NCBI GenBank assembly: GCA_965644295.1
Contig: CBFFRP010000423.1
Span: 62,001-126,000 of the forward strand
Source: Paraphysomonas bandaiensis
Lineage: Eukaryota; Chrysophyceae
DNA length: 64,000 nucleotides
Direction of reading: 5' to 3'
Shown here: in pieces, positions 34,501-47,624 of the stretch
Layout: each line of letters opens with the position of its first letter
Position numbering within the stretch: the stretch's first letter is position 1
The notes under the pieces: generated by a model
Told to the model about the DNA's origin: nothing
Seen by the model: the letters and a program-made list of their open reading frames with translations, nothing else
Database searches by the model: none
Position numbers and translations under genes: made by a program

Positions 34501-37500
34501 AACATTGTTATCATAGAACCAAGGCACATCAAAACTATCCTCCTTCTCACATCATTGTTATCATAGAACCAAGGCACATCAAAACTATCCTCCTTCTCTC
34601 CTCCACATCCGCTACCATATTGGTGATGTTTTCAACATTTTTACTTGTTAAGATCGTTAAAGGAATGTCGTTACACTAGATGGATGACTATTTAGTAAAA
34701 AGTTGAAAACAAGCCAACATAGTAGCGGATGTGGAGGAGAATTGTTCAACATTGTTATCATAGAACCAAGGCACATCAAAACTATCCTCCTTCTCTCCTC
34801 CACATCCGCTACCATATTGGTGATGTTTTCAACATTTTTACTTGTTAAGATCGTTAAAGGAATGTCGTTACACTAGATGGATGACTATTTAGTAAAAAGT
34901 TGAAAACAAGCCAACATAGTAGCGGATGTGGAGGAGAATTGTTCAACATTGTTATCATAGAACCAAGGCACATCAAAACTATCCTCCTTCTCTCCTCCAC
35001 ATCCGCTACCATATTGGTGATGTTTTCAACATTTTTACTTGTTAAGATCGTTAAAGGAATGTCGTTACACTAGATGGATGACTATTTAGTAAAACGTTGA
35101 AAACAAGCCAACATAGTAGCGGATGTGGAGGAGAATTGTTCAACATTGTTATCATAGAACCAAGGCACATCAAAACTATCCTCCTTCTCTCCTCCACATC
35201 CGCTACCATATTGGTGATGTTTTCAACATTTTTACTTGTTAAGATCGTTAAAGGAATGTCGTTACACTAGATGGATGACTATTTAGTAAAAAGTTGAAAA
35301 CAAGCCAACATAGTAGCGGATGTGGAGGAGAATTGTTCAACATTGTTATCATAGAACCAAGGCACATCAAAACTATCCTCCTTCTCTCCTCCACATCCGC
35401 TACCATATTGGTGATGTTTTCAACATTTTTACTTGTTAAGATCGTTAAAGGAATGTCGTTACACTAGATGGATGACTATTTAGTAAAAAGTTGAAAACAA
35501 GCCAACATAGTAGCGGATGTGGAGGAGAATTGTTCAACATTGTTATCATAGAACCAAGGCACATCAAAACTATCCTCCTTCTCTCCTCCACATCCGCTAC
35601 CATATTGGTGATGTTTTCAACATTTTTACTTGTTAAGATCGTTAAAGGAATGTCGTTACACTAGATGGATGACTATTTAGTAAAAAGTTGAAAACAAGCC
35701 AACATAGTAGCGGATGTGGAGGAGAATTGTTCAACATTGTTATCATAGAACCAAGGCACATCAAAACTATCCTCCTTCTCTCCTCCACATCCGCTACCAT
35801 ATTGGTGATGTTTTCAACATTTTTACTTGTTAAGATCGTTAAAGGAATGTCGTTACACTAGATGGATGACTATTTAGTAAAACGTTGAAAACAAGCCAAC
35901 ATAGTAGCGGATGTGGAGGAGAATTGTTCAACATTGTTATCATAGAACCAAGGCACATCAAAACTATCCTCCTTCTCTCCTCCACATCCGCTACCATATT
36001 GGTGATGTTTTCAACATTTTTACTTGTTAAGATCGTTAAAGGAATGTCGTTACACTAGATGGATGACTATTTAGTAAAAAGTTGAAAACAAGCCAACATA
36101 GTAGCGGATGTGGAGGAGAATTGTTCAACATTGTTATCATAGAACCAAGGCACATCAAAACTATCCTCCTTCTCTCCTCCACATCCGCTACCATATTGGT
36201 GATGTTTTCAACATTTTTACTTGTTAAGATCGTTAAAGGAATGTCGTTACACTAGATGGATGACTATTTAGTAAAAAGTTGAAAACAAGCCAACATAGTA
36301 GCGGATGTGGAGGAGAATTGTTCAACATTGTTATCATAGAACCAAGGCACATCAAAACTATCCTCCTTCTCTCCTCCACATCCGCTACCATATTGGTGTT
36401 GTTTTCAACATTTTTACTTGTTAAGATCGTTAAAGGAATGTCGTTACACTAGATGGATGACTATTTAGTAAAAAGTTGAAAACAAGCCAACATAGTAGCG
36501 GATGTGGAGGAGAATTGTTCAACATTGTTATCATAGAACCAAGGCACATCAAAACTATCCTCATTCTCTCCTCCACATCCGCTACCATATTGGTGATGTT
36601 TTCAACATTTTTACTTGTTAAGATCGTTAAAGGAATGTCGTTACACTAGATGGATGACTATTTAGTAAAAAGTTGAAAACAAGCCAACATAGTAGCGGAT
36701 GTGGAGGAGAATTGTTCAACATTGTTATCATAGAACCAAGGCACATCAAAACTATCCTCCTTCTCTCCTCCACATCCGCTACCATATTGGTGATGTTTTC
36801 AACATTTTTACTTGTTAAGATCGTTAAAGGAATGTCGTTACACTAGATGGATGACTATTTAGTAAAAAGTTGAAAACAAGCCAACATAGTAGCGGATGTG
36901 GAGGAGAATTGTTCAACATTGTTATCATAGAACCAAGGCACATCAAAACTATCCTCCTTCTCTCCTCCACATCCGCTACCATATTGGTGATGTTTTCAAC
37001 ATTTTTACTTGTTAAGATCGTTAAAGGAATGTCGTTACACTAGATGGATGACTATTTAGTAAAAAGTTGAAAACAAGCCAACATAGTAGCGGATGTGGAG
37101 GAGAATTGTTCAACATTGTTATCATAGAACCAAGGCACATCAAAACTATCCTCCTTCTCTCCTCCACATCCGCTACCATATTGGTGATGTTTTCAACATT
37201 TTTACTTGTTAAGATCGTTAAAGGAATGTCGTTACACTAGATGGATGACTATTTAGTAAAAAGTTGAAAACAAGCCAACATAGTAGCGGATGTGGAGGAG
37301 AATTGTTCAACATTGTTATCATAGAACCAAGGCACATCAAAACTATCCTCATTCTCTCCTCCACATCCGCTACCATATTGGTGATGTTTTCAACATTTTT
37401 ACTTGTTAAGATCGTTAAAGGAATGTCGTTACACTAGATGGATGACTATTTAGTAAAAAGTTGAAAACAAGCCAACATAGTAGCGGATGTGGAGGAGAAT

Positions 37501-40500
37501 TGTTCAACATTGTTATCATAGAACCAAGGCACATCAAAACTATCCTCCTTCTCTCCTCCACATCCGCTACCATATTGGTGATGTTTTCAACATTTTTACT
37601 TGTTAAGATCGTTAAAGGAATGTCGTTACACTAGATGGATGACTATTTAGTAAAAAGTTGAAAACAAGCCAACATAGTAGCGGATGTGGAGGAGAATTGT
37701 TCAACATTGTTATCATAGAACCAAGGCACATCAAAACTATCCTCCTTCTCTCCTCCACATCCGCTACCATATTGGTGATGTTTTCAACATTTTTACTTGT
37801 TAAGATCGTTAAAGGAATGTCGTTACACTAGATGGATGACTATTTAGTAAAAAGTTGAAAACAAGCCAACATAGTAGCGGATGTGGAGGAGAATTGTTCA
37901 ACATTGTTATCATAGAACCAAGGCACATCAAAACTATCCTCCTTCTCTCCTCCACATCCGCTACCATATTGGTGATGTTTTCAACATTTTTACTTGTTAA
38001 GATCGTTAAAGGAATGTCGTTACACTAGATGGATGACTATTTAGTAAAAAGTTGAAAACAAGCCAACATAGTAGCGGATGTGGAGGAGAATTGTTCAACA
38101 TTGTTATCATAGAACCAAGGCACATCAAAACTATCCTCCTTCTCTCCTCCACATCCGCTACCATATTGGTGATGTTTTCAACATTTTTACTTGTTAAGAT
38201 CGTTAAAGGAATGTCGTTACACTAGATGGATGACTATTTAGTAAAAAGTTGAAAACAAGCCAACATAGTAGCGGATGTGGAGGAGAATTGTTCAACATTG
38301 TTATCATAGAACCAAGGCACATCAAAACTATCCTCCTTCTCTCCTCCACATCCGCTACCATATTGGTGATGTTTTCAACATTTTTACTTGTTAAGATCGT
38401 TAAAGGAATGTCGTTACACTAGATGGATGACTATTTAGTAAAAAGTTGAAAACAAGCCAACATAGTAGCGGATGTGGAGGAGAATTGTTCAACATTGTTA
38501 TCATAGAACCAAGGCACATCAAAACTATCCTCCTTCTCTCCTCCACATCCGCTACCATATTGGTGATGTTTTCAACATTTTTACTTGTTAAGATCGTTAA
38601 AGGAATGTCGTTACACTAGATGGATGACTATTTAGTAAAAAGTTGAAAACAAGCCAACATAGTAGCGGATGTGGAGGAGAATTGTTCAACATTGTTATCA
38701 TAGAACCAAGGCACATCAAAACTATCCTCCTTCTCTCCTCCACATCCGCTACCATATTGGTGATGTTTTCAACATTTTTACTTGTTAAGATCGTTAAAGG
38801 AATGTCGTTACACTAGATGGATGACTATTTAGTAAAAAGTTGAAAACAAGCCAACATAGTAGCGGATGTGGAGGAGAATTGTTCAACATTGTTATCATAG
38901 AACCAAGGCACATCAAAACTATCCTCCTTCTCTCCTCCACATCCGCTACCATATTGGTGATGTTTTCAACATTTTTACTTGTTAAGATCGTTAAAGGAAT
39001 GTCGTTACACTAGATGGATGACTATTTAGTAAAAAGTTGAAAACAAGCCAACATAGTAGCGGATGTGGAGGAGAATTGTTCAACATTGTTATCATAGAAC
39101 CAAGGCACATCAAAACTATCCTCATTCTCTCCTCCACATCCGCTACCATATTGGTGATGTTTTCAACATTTTTACTTGTTAAGATCGTTAAAGGAATGTC
39201 GTTACACTAGATGGATGACTATTTAGTAAAAAGTTGAAAACAAGCCAACATAGTAGCGGATGTGGAGGAGAATTGTTCAACATTGTTATCATAGAACCAA
39301 GGCACATCAAAACTATCCTCCTTCTCTCCTCCACATCCGCTACCATATTGGTGATGTTTTCAACATTTTTACTTGTTAAGATCGTTAAAGGAATGTCGTT
39401 ACACTAGATGGATGACTATTTAGTAAAAAGTTGAAAACAAGCCAACATAGTAGCGGATGTGGAGGAGAATTGTTCAACATTGTTATCATAGATCCAAGGC
39501 ACATCAAAACTATCCTCCTTCTCTCCTCCACATCCGCTACCATATTGGTGTTGTTTTCAACATTTTTACTTGTTAAGATCGTTAAAGGAATGTCGTTACA
39601 CTAGATGGATGACTATTTATTAGTAAAAAGTTGAAAACAAGCCAACATAGTAGCGGATGTGGAGGAGAATTGTTCAACATTGTTATCATAGAACCAAGGC
39701 ACATCAAAACTATCCTCCTTCTCTCCTCCACATCCGCTACCATATTGGTGATGTTTTCAACATTTTTACTTGTTAAGATCGTTAAAGGAATGTCGTTACA
39801 CTAGATGGATGACTATTTAGTAAAAAGTTGAAAACAAGCCAACATAGTAGCGGATGTGGAGGAGAATTGTTCAACATTGTTATCATAGAACCAAGGCACA
39901 TCAAAACTATCCTCCTTCTCTCCTCCACATCCGCTACCATATTGGTGTTGTTTTCAACATTTTTACTTGTTAAGATCGTTAAAGGAATGTCGTTACACTA
40001 GATGGATGACTATTTAGTAAAAAGTTGAAAACAAGCCAACATGGTAGCGGATGTGGAGGAGAATTGTTCAACATTGTTATCATAGAACCAAGGCACATCA
40101 AAACTATCCTCATTCTCTCCTCCACATCCGCTACCATATTGGTGATGTTTTCAACATTTTTACTTGTTAAGATCGTTAAAGGAATGTCGTTACACTAGAT
40201 GGATGACTATTTAGTAAAAAGTTGAAAACAAGCCAACATAGTAGCGGATGTGGAGGAGAATTGTTCAACATTGTTATCATAGAACCAAGGCACATCAAAA
40301 CTATCCTCCTTCTCTCCTCCACATCCGCTACCATATTGGTGATGTTTTCAACATTTTTACTTGTTAAGATCGTTAAAGGAATGTCGTTACACTAGATGGA
40401 TGACTATTTAGTAAAAAGTTGAAAACAAGCCAACATAGTAGCGGATGTGGAGGAGAATTGTTCAACATTGTTATCATAGAACCAAGGCACATCAAAACTA

Positions 40501-42118
40501 TCCTCCTTCTCTCCTCCACATCCGCTACCATATTGGTGATGTTTTCAACATTTTTACTTGTTAAGATCGTTAAAGGAATGTCGTTACACTAGATGGATGA
40601 CTATTTAGTAAAAAGTTGAAAACAAGCCAACATAGTAGCGGATGTGGAGGAGAATTGTTCAACATTGTTATCATAGAACCAAGGCACATCAAAACTATCC
40701 TCCTTCTCTCCTCCACATCCGCTACCATATTGGTGATGTTTTCAACATTTTTACTTGTTAAGATCGTTAAAGGAATGTCGTTACACTAGATGGATGACTA
40801 TTTAGTAAAAAGTTGAAAACAAGCCAACATAGTAGCGGATGTGGAGGAGAATTGTTCAACATTGTTATCATAGAACCAAGGCACATCAAAACTATCCTCC
40901 TTCTCTCCTCCACATCCGCTACCATATTGGTGATGTTTTCAACATTTTTACTTGTTAAGATCGTTAAAGGAATGTCGTTACACTAGATGGATGACTATTT
41001 AGTAAAAAGTTGAAAACAAGCCAACATAGTAGCGGATGTGGAGGAGAATTGTTCAACATTGTTATCATAGAACCAAGGCACATCAAAACTATCCTCCTTC
41101 TCTCCTCCACATCCGCTACCATATTGGTGTTGTTTTCAACATTTTTACTTGTTAAGATCGTTAAAGGAATGTCGTTACACTAGATGGATGACTATTTATT
41201 AGTAAAAAGTTGAAAACAAGCCAACATAGTAGCGGATGTGGAGGAGAATTGTTCAACATTGTTATCATAGAACCAAGATGAGGATTGACAACATTGTTAT
41301 CATAGAACCAAGGCACATCAAAACTATCCTCCTTCTCTCCTCCACATCCGCTACCATATTGGTGTTGTTTTCAACATTTTTACTTGTTAAGATCGTTAAA
41401 GGAATGTCGTTACACTAGATGGATGACTATTTAGTAAAAAGTTGAAAACAAGCCAACATAGTAGCGGATGTGGAGGAGAATTGTTCAACATTGTTATCAT
41501 AGAACCAAGGCACATTGGAGGAGAATTGTTCAACATTGTTATCATAGAACCAAGGCACATCAAAACTATCCTCCTTCTCTCCTCCACATCCGCTACCATA
41601 TTGGTGATGTTTTCAACATTTTTACTTGTTAAGATCGTTAAAGGAATGTCGTTACACTAGATGGATGACTATTTATTAGTAAAAAGTTGAAAACAAGCCA
41701 ACATAGTAGCGGATGTGGAGGAGAATTGTTCAACATTGTTATCATAGAACCAAGGCACATCAAAACTATCCTCCTTCTCTCCTCCACATCCGCTACCATA
41801 TTGGTGATGTTTTCAACATTTTTACTTGTTAAGATCGTTAAAGGAATGTCGTTACACTAGATGGATGACTATTTAGTAAAAAGTTGAAAACAAGCCAACA
41901 TAGTAGCGGATGTGGAGGAGAATTGTTCAACATTGTTATCATAGAACCAAGGCACATCAAAACTATCCTCATTCTCTCCTCCACATCCGCTACCATATTG
42001 GTGATGTTTTCAACATTTTTACTTGTTAAGATCGTTAAAGGAATGTCGTTACACTAGATGGATGACTATTTAGTAAAAAGTTGAAAACAAGCCAGCATAG
42101 TAGCGGATGTGGAGGAGA
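31538..42118. repeat. 197-bp satellite array, about 54 copies, with internal dyad
   Basis: Tandem head-to-tail array with a period of 197 bp (checked at 31931, 32128 and 32325). Interior units are almost identical. Each unit has a 53-bp spacer (ATTGTTCAACATTGTTATCA...) and a 144-bp dyad. The dyad arms begin TCTCCTCCACATCCGCTAC and end with the reverse complement GTAGCGGATGTGGAGGAGA. Pairing continues through TTGG/CCAA, GTTTTCAAC/GTTGAAAAC and TTTTTACT/AGTAAAAA to about 47 nt per arm around a 48-nt loop. Variants are a T in GTGTTG, an A in CTCATTCT, a C in AAAACGTTG and TTA insertions. Small rearrangements sit at 34540, 41275 and 41515. Frames in it are repeat translation. Confidence 0.97.
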
Positions 42119-42539
42119 GCTGCATCCATACCTTTCCCTGAATGTAAGCATTATTGCCAGTGCAATTGTTGAGCAGGCAGTGGCTAAAATTCAAGCGTTG
42201 ACAGGAAATGAGAGAAGAGCAGTTAGACATCTGCAACTGGATTCATCCATTGATTTTGGTGATTTGACAGAAATAACGAGGACGACAGTGAAGGAAGTGA
42301 TTTTGCACAGTGTGTTCTGGACAGCGCCGAGGTCACCAAGAGAGCTCGACTTGGTACCTATGAGTCCAACTACCGCTGCTTGCTTCATATTGAAGCACAA
42401 TCTAATGTTGTTGAGAGGCTTCTTTAGTCGTGCAAAGTTTATAATCACACCTGAACGTAGAAACACGAATCTATATCGTTTAGAATCGTTGCTATTCCTA
42501 CGGACGAATTACATGTTGTGGGATGCTTACCCTCCATGA
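42119..42539 (+). other. Open frame flanking the satellite, unknown
   Basis: A continuous plus-strand frame starts inside the last satellite unit and continues for 140 codons of non-repeat sequence (SIIASAIVEQAVAKIQALTG, then RRAVRHLQLDSS). It is less AT-rich than its surroundings, as is the gag-like flank on the other side. It could be a retroelement remnant or a gene fragment cut by the array. I recognise no family and no start of its own. Confidence 0.35.
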
Positions 42540-43142
42540 AGCGCTGCAAGAAGATCCTGATGTGCCAGTAGAGAGCGAGAAGTAGTTAAAATTCGTAGTT
42601 TGCTATTTAACTAAAAATTAGTAGTTAAGGGAGCACAGCACTATCTATTATATGAGTGGTGCTATCTACTTTAAGTTAGTAGGCATTAATGGCGGTTATA
42701 ATTGCCGGGAATTGGACTACCAGTAATGGTTACCAGGCCCTGGATTCTTATATTATTATTGCTTATTGCATAGGCTATTATGAATTGTCATGTAAACTGC
42801 AGAACACATCAACAACATAATTTTATACTTATTTCATGTATACCTGAATTAATTCAGTTAATTCTTACGCACCCCTATGGGAAACATAGGTATTCCGTAT
42901 TCCAACAAGTACTAGTTAGTTCACTTGTTTTGCTGCAATAGATCTGACTCTTACACGACTATTGCTAATAATCAGACATTCACTACTAGAGAGATGACTA
43001 TTATTGAATATAGACAGTCCTGCGTTGTCGTGTAAAACATAGAAACAAAATAAAAACTATATCTTATCATTATTACTACATAAAAGCCGAACGCGTCCTA
43101 ATGATGGTAAATGAATATGTAAGTAAATCGTCCTCAGATCAC
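42540..43142. other. Intergenic region between satellite flank and PRPF6
   Basis: AT-rich, 600 bp. Near 42600-42720 there are short imperfect inverted repeats (GTAGTTAAGG / CTTTAAGTTAGTAG). No gene was found. Confidence 0.45.
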
Positions 43143-46100
43143 CTAATCTGTCGTACCAATTTTACTCCCCTGACCAACCGTCGCGCTACTGCACAGCAAC
43201 TTTTCAACTACACGTTTCAGTATTGTTGCAATATCTTTGCGGCGATATTCAGTCTGCTTGGATACAGAGCACCACACCTCACCGTGATGGGGTTCAGCGG
43301 CAACACACCGCTGGAGTACATCCTCCGCTAAATTGGAGCTGCCATCTCCTGTTGATTCGGCAGCATGTCGTAGCTCAAATGCATAGTAAAAGGCCCATGC
43401 GTCACCATAATCGGGATCTAGTGTAACGGCTCTGGTGAACCACTTTCTAGCCTTCGCAATCTTGTGGTCTTTATCGAAAAGTCTGGCAACTGAGACGATG
43501 ACATGCGGGTTGTTATCACATCGTTTCAGAGCATCCACAGACTTGGACTTCTGCTGCGACTTTTGGCACGTCAGTACCTCCTCAGCCCAGAGCACACCTG
43601 AGTTCGGGCACTCCTGCAATGCGCGTGCCATGAGGTTCTCAGCAAGCTTTGCGTTGTTGTGTCTGCGTTCCAGTCGTATGGCCTCCAGCCAAAGGTGCTC
43701 ATTCTTTGGTAACTTGAGCTTGGCAAGTTCTAGCACTGAACGTGCCTTGCTTACTCCTTGCATCTTCTCACACAGTCGAGTGGTCAAAATAGCAAGAACG
43801 TACGATTCAGGACACTGCTTCATACCCATTTGGAAATAGCTTTTCGCCCTGGGAAGGTCACAGAGAACCTCGTCACACGCTTGACCGGCCATCATGTAGT
43901 ACTTTGCAAACGTCGGATATCTAGTCAACGCTTCGTCCAGTATTTTGAGCTCTGCCTCAATATCCCCTACTTCTCTCTCCAATAATGCCGCTTTCATCCA
44001 TACGCGTTCTGTAGACGCATTCTCACGTGCTTTCGCGAGAAGACTACGTGCACGAGCTATCTCATTATTTTCCCACTCTAACTTCACTGCAGCAAGCCAT
44101 ATCTGTTCCGAATTAGGATTGGCATCGAATGCTTCTATGAGAATAGCTCGAGCTGAAGGTACATCTCCGGCCATCCATTTTTCCTTGGCCGCCATCAACC
44201 ATAGATGTTCTGCCTGCGGGCAGTGTTTTACTGCTTCTTTGAGCACCTCCTCCAATCGCTCTGGGGTTCCATGCTCTTTCTCAAGCAGCGCCGCATCCAT
44301 CCATACTCCTTTTTTGTTCGGGAATTCCGCCATGCACTGTGCATAAATTGCTCGAGCAGTCTCCACAGCCACATTCCCCGGTGGGCGACTGAGACAGGCC
44401 TCGGCATCATCCAGCCATCGGTGCCTCAGGTCCTCCTCCTCCACTCCCAGATGTATCGTATGGCGCACAATAGCAGCACACGTCAATGGTGACCCTGCAA
44501 ACTCCGCCGCCTCAGCTTCCTTTAGCCACTGGTCACGATCAATGACCACTTGATATTGTGACAGTGATGATAACGCTTTCTCTATGATGCGATTCACTAC
44601 TTCTCCAGATGCACCATGGGCCTCTTCGAGCTTAGCAGCCGTAATCCATATAGCCGGTTCAGTTGGGATCGCCTCGCGCGCGGTATTCAGTACCTTCCTA
44701 GCATTCTCATACGTTTCAAGTCGTGCCAAAGCTAACCACATATCGACCGAATGAGGAACACACTCCACAGCTCTGGCAAGCATGATACGTGCATCCTCTA
44801 CTCCCTCCAACTCGATCGCGGTCTTCCATAGCTTCACTGAGTTCGGAACAAATTCGAGTGCCCGCCGTAATACAACCTTCTTTTGAGCATCAGACGTCTC
44901 TAAATCCGCTGCGCGCAACCAAAGTTTAACAGAGCTCGGTATATGACGCACAGCTGTAGCAAGGATAGTACGTGCATTTTCCGGAGTGTGCAAACGAGCA
45001 GCTTCCAACCACACATCCTCAGAGTCGGGGCTGGCCTCACATCCCTGTCGAATAATTTTACGTGCCTGTACAACTTTGCCTGCAAACTCCTCTACTCTGG
45101 CTGCAGCTATCCATCCAGGGCCATGCTTGGGATTAGTGGACGTCACAGATGACAAGAGCGTGCGTGCTTTCTGGATGTCTCCTACCTCAGCATCACTGGT
45201 TATACGAAGACTGTTGAGATCTGTCAAATAGCCCTTCGGGTCAACAACCGTTTGTCCTAAAACGAGAAAATCACTACATATTTCAGAACGCATTGTAAAC
45301 TTACCACTAACAGAGTCTGACATTTTGTCCAGCTTCAAAGACAGCACTGTACCTCTTGCCTCAGCCATACCCATGCCAGATACAGTAGAGGTTGCTCCCG
45401 ACAAGGGATCGTCACCAACCACTGTTTGAGTCATGCCAGCATTACCAACCTGGCTCGCGGCACCTTGCAAGATATAGTCGGGCAGAGGTGTGAATACCTC
45501 GTTACGCTTGCGTTGCTTTAGCTTCAGACTATGGTCACCCACATCAGGGATCATATCCCACTGCTCTGACGTAACAGTTGCCAAGTCGCGTTTCAAGTCT
45601 GCGAATTGATCGGCAATTTTGGGCCGCTCTCCACGGTTTTTCTTTAAGTCATCAAGCATTTGTAGTTCTCTGCGCCTTTTGCGTCTGCTGTCCATTCTCT
45701 CATCGACGGCCTCGTAAATTCTATCCGCCTCCTGATCATCCTCCTCGTACGGCACGCCACGGCTGAATAGGGTCTCCCCATAACCCGAAAACTCGTCATA
45801 ATTACTTTCACTATAATCCCCTCTATCCTGTTCTTGTTGCATCTGACGACCACTGAGCTCTCCCTGATCACGAGCCAGTTCCCCCATTCCTCTTCCTCTA
45901 CCCGCCACATACCCCACAGGTGCTGCACCAAACTGTGGTTCCTCTACCACCGGTCGTGCTGGACCAATATCAGATCGTGTAGTAAACCCTATCCAAGAGA
46001 GAGAGTGAGATACGATCCCATCATATAACAATATACATAACTATATATTACAAATCTATAAAATTATTAATAAAAAACATTAAAAATATCACTAAAAATA

Positions 46101-46273
46101 ACATAAAAATCACTAAAAATCCCATAAAATCCTTATAAAGTTATTGTCAATATATATCCATATATATACATACATACATACATACCTTGAGCTCCTCTTC
46201 CTGCCCCTGCTATATAATGAGATGGTGGAGGAGCATTGTATGTATTAGCTGACTTCGGTCCAATGCCACTCAT
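43143..46273 (-). CDS. PRPF6: U4/U6.U5 tri-snRNP splicing factor PRPF6 (Prp6)
   Basis: Three exons on minus, 46273-46186, 45988-45305 and 45256-43143; 961 residues, close to the roughly 940 of human PRPF6. The protein bridges U5 and U4/U6 snRNPs. The N-terminal conserved part shows AQGFTTRSDIGPARP, a FSGYGETLFS-type acidic segment, and SVSGQTVVDPKGYLTDLNS. After it come about 19 HAT/TPR helical repeats (for example VWLEAARLHTPENARTIL, LWLRAADLE, GDAWAFYYAFEL). The 48-nt intron (45257-45304) is a multiple of three and has no in-frame stop, so the unspliced frame stays open. Family alignment shows it must be removed, since SVSG should join QTVVDP. It is head-to-head with the UEV gene across a (CATA)n tract. 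Confidence 0.95.
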
Positions 46274-46866
46274 ATTCTGTATTGTTAATAAAATCTATAT
46301 ATACAATGAGTGATGCACCAATGTGATATATATGGTATGTAGAGTGTATATATATAGTAATGTAGAGTGATATGAGGGAGCGACTGTGTATATATATACA
46401 TGTGTATATATATGGAGAGATGATATGATGGTCTGCTGGAGACTAGAAAACCATGGTTTTCAAGAGGTAGATGTAGTTTTTATAAAGAAACAAGGTTTTA
46501 TTGAGAATGTTCTCCACACTTCCAAACCTTTTATACAGCAATACCAGTACCACGTACATACAGTACATGCATACATACATACATACATACATACATACAT
46601 ACATACATACATACATACATACATACATACATACATACATACATACATACATACATACATACATACATACATACATACATACATACATACATACATACAT
46701 AATACATACATACATACATACATACATACATACATACATACATACATACATACATACATACATACATACATACATACATACATACATACATACATACATA
46801 CATACATACATACATACATACATACATACATACATACATACATACATACATACATACATACATACA

Positions 46867-46900
<34 letters not shown>

Positions 46901-47096
46901 CATACATACATACATACATACATACATACATACATACATACATACATACATACATACATACATACATACATACATACATACATACATACATACATACATA
47001 CATACATACATACATACATGTCTATATGTTCATTATTCTCTCAGTGGTTTGAGATATTTAACAGAGGTTCAAACTAATATTTCCTACCATCCTACC
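46274..47096. other. Head-to-head intergenic region with microsatellite
   Basis: 823 bp between PRPF6 (-) and UEV (+) starts. More than half is the (CATA)n tract (46569-47020). The rest is AT-rich. It must hold both promoters. Confidence 0.6.
46569..47020. repeat. (CATA)n microsatellite
   Basis: About 452 bp of CATA units with a one-base phase slip near 46701 (CATAATACATA) and a CATATATA variant near 46895. It is the same motif as the TATG tracts, read on the other strand. It ends 76 nt before the UEV start codon. Confidence 0.96.
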
Positions 47097-47624
47097 ATGT
47101 CAGTTGTCGTTCCAAGGAACTTTAAGCTTCTTGAAGAGGTGAGTTCAAGTGTATAATCATACATACACACACATAACTATATATTAATATGTAACACAGC
47201 TGGAGGCTAGTGAGAAAGGTACAGGTGATATGAGTATTAGTATGGGGCTGGTTGATCCTGACGATATCTTTCTAACGGAATGGAACGCATCTATATTGGG
47301 ACCTGGAGTAGTAAGAGTCTCATATATATAACACTATTACAACTAATTATATATATACAGTCACCATTTGATGGTCAACTTTATGAGTTGAGAGTTACAT
47401 GTGGGGATGATTATCCACAGCGTCCTCCTGTGGTCCGCTTTGTTACTCGTATTAATCTGACATGTGTGGATCAGAGAACGGGAATGGTTACTTCGGAATT
47501 GCCTGCCATTGCTAATTGGAATAGAAGCATGAGTATTGAGAGTGTACTTGTTGCAATCAAGAATTTAATGACATCTCCTCAGAATCGTCGCCTTCCTCAG
47601 CCTGCTGAAGGGTCTAGATTTTAG
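47097..47624 (+). CDS. Ubiquitin-conjugating enzyme E2 variant (UEV1/MMS2)
   Basis: Three exons, 47097-47138, 47200-47310 and 47361-47624, all phase 0; 138 residues. It has the UBC fold marks DIFLTEWNASILGPG, FDGQLYELRVTCGDDYPQRP, VRFVTRIN and a C-terminal RRLPQPAEGSRF. The active-site Cys of true E2s is absent, as in the whole UEV group, which pairs with Ubc13 to build Lys63-linked ubiquitin chains in DNA-damage tolerance and signalling. The N-terminus PRNFKLLEELEASEKG is typical. The length is normal. Downstream of the (CATA)n tract in a divergent pair with PRPF6. Confidence 0.94.

Noticed and set aside
31538-42118. A CRISPR array as explanation of the regular repeat
   Set aside because: The unit is 197 bp and the spacer part is the same in every copy; the host is eukaryotic and there are no cas genes. 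It is a satellite.
42191-42466. Minus-strand 91-codon frame in the satellite flank
   Set aside because: It overlaps the longer plus-strand frame and shows no recognisable motif.
43143-46031. Uninterrupted 962-codon PRPF6 frame as the true protein
   Set aside because: Its start region includes intron sequence upstream of 45988, and the 16 residues from 45304 to 45257 interrupt a conserved motif and are bounded by good splice sites.
46386-47156. Open frames of Ile-His-Thr-Tyr or Met-Tyr-Val-Cys repeats in the TATG/CATA tracts
   Set aside because: A 4-bp repeat without stop codons is open in every frame; there is no unique sequence or conserved start.
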